DNA of 64,000 nucleotides from positions 65,835,671 to 65,899,670 of the forward strand of contig NC_079492.1 in assembly GCF_020520425.1 (NCBI RefSeq). The letters run 5' to 3'. A program made the position numbers and the translations under genes. Below, piece after piece: positions 60,625-64,000 of the stretch. The DNA is from Spinacia oleracea. Lineage: Eukaryota > Streptophyta > Magnoliopsida > Caryophyllales > Amaranthaceae. Every line of letters starts with the position of its first letter. Positions within the stretch are counted from its first letter, which is position 1. Below the pieces are notes generated by a model. The model saw only the letters and a list, made by a program, of their open reading frames with translations. It was not told the DNA's origin and did no database searches.

Positions 60625-62329
60625 ATTTAAAGGCAACAAATCCACTACCCTAACAAAATTCTTCGCACATTTTCGGAGCAACTGTAGATCGTTGGAGGTA
60701 TCAAGAAGATCAAAATGAATTTGATTGTGGAAATATTTTGCCTAAATCAGATTTTCCAATGGTTGGAATGATTTAACAGGTAACAAGTGTTTACACACTC
60801 ACATTGTTTAGAGATTTTAAAAAGGAATTCAAGTACGCAATGGGTTGCATCTCAACTATTGACCACATCAATGGAAATTTCTTTGGTTACAAAGTACAAC
60901 ATGAATCTTGGCAAGAGCATACTGCCAAATATGTAGCATTTGATCCAACAACGAATTCCATTGCTTGCACTTGTAGAAACTTTGAAGAATCAGGTTAGGT
61001 TATGCTCCTAACTAATTGCTTTGAAAACTTAACTAATACATTTTAGTTCTTAACTAAACTCATTATATGTTGAATTAGTTTATATACTAAGGATCGTTAA
61101 CTAATTGCATTCATATGTAGACTAACTGGATTAAAATCTTAACTAATTGCTTTAAAAAGTAACTAATTAACTTCATTTGTTAACTAAACTGATATGCTAA
61201 ACTAGCAAATTTACTAAGAACTGTTAACTAATTGCATTTATACATACACTAATTGGTTTTCAAACGTAACTAATTGCTTCAAAAACCTAACTAATTGATT
61301 TCAAGTTTTAAATGAACTGATAATATGGTGAACATGTTCAATTACTAAAGTGTGTAAACTAATAGCACAAATAAGTTAACTAATTGGTTTTAAAATCTAA
61401 CTAATACGGTATAGTTTATAACTAATTTATTTCAATTCTAAAACTTCTTGTAATTTGATGGAATATTGTTGATTTACAATATGCAGGATAGTTATGTTTC
61501 CATGCAATCCGAGTTCTACATATACATTCTACAATTAACATTCCGTAGAAATATATTCGCAAAAGGTGGACAAAGTTTGCAAAAAGTGAAGTATGGAAGA
61601 GAGTGGAACATAGAGAAGATAATGGAAATGGAAAAAGGGAAATTATTCCATGGAGTTACGAGATGACAAGAAATTTTTACAACTTGGTTATTAAATGTCA
61701 GGGGAATGATGGAGCAAAAAAGGTTTATTACTAACTGTTAGTTAACTAATACATAAAAATTAGTACTAATTACTTCCACAATTTAACTAGTTTTGTTTTA
61801 ATTCTTAACTAATAGATTCTTAAAGCTGCTTATGCTCGTGCTAACAAAACCATAAATAAGATACTAGAAGCAGAAAAGGAAGCAGAAAAGGAAGCAGAGA
61901 AGGAGGAAACACAAAAGGCAGAAGAGGACGTGGCAGCACAACAAGTAGCAGAGCACATGGCACCGTCTTCATCGTTATCATCATCAAATGCACCATAAAT
62001 AACAACTGAGAATCCACCACTAGTGAAGACAAAAGGGGGAAGTAAAAGACATAAAGGACACTTTGAGATAAGGATATCATCAATACAACCTACAAAATTT
62101 GGAACTTTTGCAACCAAAACCACAACTATTTTAAAGCTTTGTAATTTAGTCAAGTCTGAATATGTATTAGTTAATGAAAGACAGGAAATAGTTGCAACTC
62201 TTATTCAATTTAATAGGTTAACTAATTGAATTGTTGGGTTAACTAAATTGTTTTATTTGTTAACTAATGCATTACATTACTTAACTAATTTTGTCTATTT
62301 TTGTAGACAGCTAAATCGCGTCTCCCCTA

Positions 62330-64000
62330 ATGGGGTGATGACGATACTATTATCCTTGCTAGGTGGTTGGTGCAACTCCGTGCGGAAGTCCCAATCGCTA
62401 AAATATATTCCGAAATCCAAAATCCAAAGTCCAATTCCCGAGCTCGTTCCCATCACGGAACTCGGTACAAAATTCAACTTCCAAAAATCAATTTCAAAAT
62501 CCAAACACAATCTTACCCAATGGACCTCTCCATTGGTTTTACAAGGCCTTTTCCAGTCAAAATGACATTAAGCAATCCAAATTCGGGCGCCGACCCACAA
62601 AACCGAGCATGCTGGGCCCCGTCCCGTAAAACCGAGTTCAAACCCGAAAACGGCTTGTTTTTAGATGCAAAATCAAATCCTTAATCATTAAGCATTCACT
62701 ACGTGCCAACTTCGTACAATTCGTACAAAGGTACATCCATAAGAGACAAAGGGAAGGACGGTGTCATCGTCCTTGCTTTGGCGGATTCTAAGCCACGTCA
62801 CCTGCGCCAAGCGCAGCTAGCTTTTGGATTTTGGCCGATTAATTATCTATTTAAGCCCTCATTTCTAAGCATATGGGGCAGCAAATCAAAAACACAACGT
62901 CGTAATTTCAAAATCTTCTCTCAAAATCAAAATACAAAATCAAATTCTAAACTACAAATTCCTATATAATTTCAAGTATTTAAGCAATTGGGAGCACTAA
63001 TCGAAATCCAGCCTAACCCTAACTAGGTAATTCCAAATCCCTGCTTAAATCTACAATGTATTCTATTCTTCTACCTTTCTAAATACAAAATCCAATGATG
63101 TTATCATTAGGGTTCATACCCTTGATTAACTAGGAAAAACTATGCCAAAGGTGTCATCTTTGGGAGGTTTCACTCTTGAAACCCTCTCCAAATGATTGTC
63201 CAAAATACCATTTCCATTATGTCATACAAGATTCAATCTTTATTCCAAAAATGATTAGTAAAGTTGACACTTTTACTCTTAAAAGTGTTACTAACAACAA
63301 TCACACATTTTTACAAAATCAAAACTCTTTTATGATTCAAATACAAGTTATGGATTCTATGATGTTTAAGGTTGTTTGTAATCACTTCCTTAAATTAGAA
63401 TCAATGTCAAAGTTGTGGAGCATATTAAAGTTGAGATCTTTTTCACATTAAAATATTTGGACTTTAAGCATTTAGCCTCCCAAGTTCAAGATTCAATATT
63501 CAAGATTCAATACACAAAGTTCAATGTTCAAAGTTCAATTTCAACAACCAAAATCTAAGACACTTTATGATGAGCAACTCATCTTAAAGTTGTTTAGAAT
63601 TGAATCCGTGTCGGACGCACTTATTATTAAGTAGTCGTTTGGCGTTCGGATCTCAAATACAATAATGCAATTCCAATATCGCAATTTCAATAACGCACTT
63701 CAATATCGCACCTTTCAATAACGCATTTCAATATCGCACCTTTCAATAACGCATTTCAATATCACATTTCAATTTCGCACCTTTATTATTGCAATTTCAA
63801 TTCCGCACTCTTTACTCACCTTATTTTAAGGTGATGTGGTTTTGTACGCACTTTCAATAATTCCTTTACTTGTTGTGGTGATGCTTTACTTGTTTATTGC
63901 TTTCATCACCTCACATGCTAAATCTAACAAAATACAAAGTTACATCACGCTTAACAAAGATAATTCTTGGACAAATCGGCCTTAGGTTCCTTTAATTAAC
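62330..64000 (+). mobile_element. Probable LTR and leader of another retrotransposon, cut by the window end
   Basis: A TATA-like TATTTAAG (62848-62855) is followed by a leader-like, stop-rich sequence with many AAAATCCAAA and TTCAA phrases. The left limit near TGATGACGATACTATT is a guess, and the right end is outside the window. The ORF at 63176-63451 has no recognised domain. Confidence 0.35.
63672..63790. repeat. 28 bp tandem repeat
   Basis: The unit CGCACCTTTCAATAACGCAT and its TTCAATAT tail repeat in tandem (starts near 63707 and 63735), with shorter variants on both sides. Confidence 0.8.

Larger units (their letters stand above)
56230..62170 (+). pseudogene. FAR1-related / MULE-transposase-like gene, broken
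   Basis: Exons recognised: 56230-56322 (MDYDGENEVSPPP...); 56611-56888 plus 58290-58440, a FAR1 DNA-binding domain (FSIRKNTTRRN..., TRTWCDAEIRV, VIEHNHELT); 58637-59200, MULE domain (GDVCVFDTTFRTNKYNL, CAPFVGVNNHWSN); 59416-59703 (PNTRHRLCL); 60158-60192 plus 60633-60770; 60782-60996, start of a SWIM-type finger (SIACTCRNFEES); 61830-62160 (ENPPLVKTKG). Defects: TAA near 58733, a one-base loss in a T run near 58876, TAA at 59131-59133, TAA/TGA within 59440-59700, and two insertions. FAR1/FRS proteins are domesticated MULE transposases. No terminal inverted repeats are seen, so a host FRS relic or an old MULE are both possible. Confidence 0.82.
56330..62290 (+). repeat. Degenerate TTAACTAATTG repeats filling the introns
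   Basis: A motif of about 11 bases (TTAACTAATTG, often with GTTT or ATTT after it) recurs dozens of times at roughly 20-30 base spacing in 56330-56600, 58470-58630, 59215-59405, 59700-60140, 61005-61440, 61725-61815 and 62215-62300. It is absent from the exons, the solo LTR and the MITE. Confidence 0.85.

Noticed and set aside
60147-60653. A 168-codon plus-strand ORF and overlapping ORFs on both strands
   Set aside because: They arise from the stop-poor GGCCCG-rich interior of the hAT MITE (60193-60624) and its internal duplication. The frame crosses both TSDs.
61830-62153. A 107-codon minus-strand ORF
   Set aside because: It is the antisense of the glutamate-rich C-terminal exon of the FAR1-like pseudogene.

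Overview
The window is nuclear DNA of a flowering plant: GT-AG introns in AT-rich sequence, plant-type Ty1/copia and Ty3/gypsy elements, a FAR1/FRS-MULE relic, and a cytosolic-type tRNA-Lys. The repeat families look like those of Amaranthaceae/Chenopodiaceae (spinach, beet or quinoa relatives). That placement is inferred from general familiarity, not from a database match. I find no complete, recognisable host protein-coding gene. Almost all coding capacity belongs to mobile elements.

Layout. Positions 1-7263 are the 3' part of a Ty1/copia element whose gag-pol is open except for one in-frame TAA. Positions 9586-27400 are a Stowaway-type MITE split by a 17.4 kb Ty3/gypsy element (9686-27120; 1.5 kb LTRs; TSD ACTAT). 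The gypsy element looks like a Tat/Ogre relative. It has gag-protease but no reverse transcriptase, RNase H or integrase, and it carries a spliced antisense gene (21711-23518) with its own TATA box. Its gag-pro frame is interrupted by a 5.0 kb CACTA transposon (14664-19671; TSD GGC).

Positions 27400-55640, and also 7540-9430, hold diverged duplicated blocks on the minus strand. They contain recurring promoter-like and exon-like modules (TATA boxes, conserved splice sites) but little convincing coding capacity. Small mobile elements are scattered among them: SINEs, several MITEs, a long-TIR foldback element in a TCTA microsatellite, and a Helitron that itself contains a MITE. A tRNA-Lys(CTT) gene lies at 55835-55907, next to a perfect 94 bp tandem duplication.

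Positions 56230-62170 are a broken FAR1-related/MULE-transposase gene. Its introns are filled with a degenerate TTAACTAATTG repeat. A solo copia LTR (56889-58284; TSD AGTCG) splits its DNA-binding exon, and a hAT-type MITE (60193-60624; TSD ATTTAAAG) splits a later exon. The right edge (about 62330-64000) resembles the LTR and leader of another retrotransposon that continues outside the window.

The most unusual object is the gypsy element. It is non-autonomous, carries an intron-containing antisense host-like gene, and has paired GC-rich palindromes in both LTRs and at four internal sites. Three of those internal sites bracket or lie inside the antisense gene.
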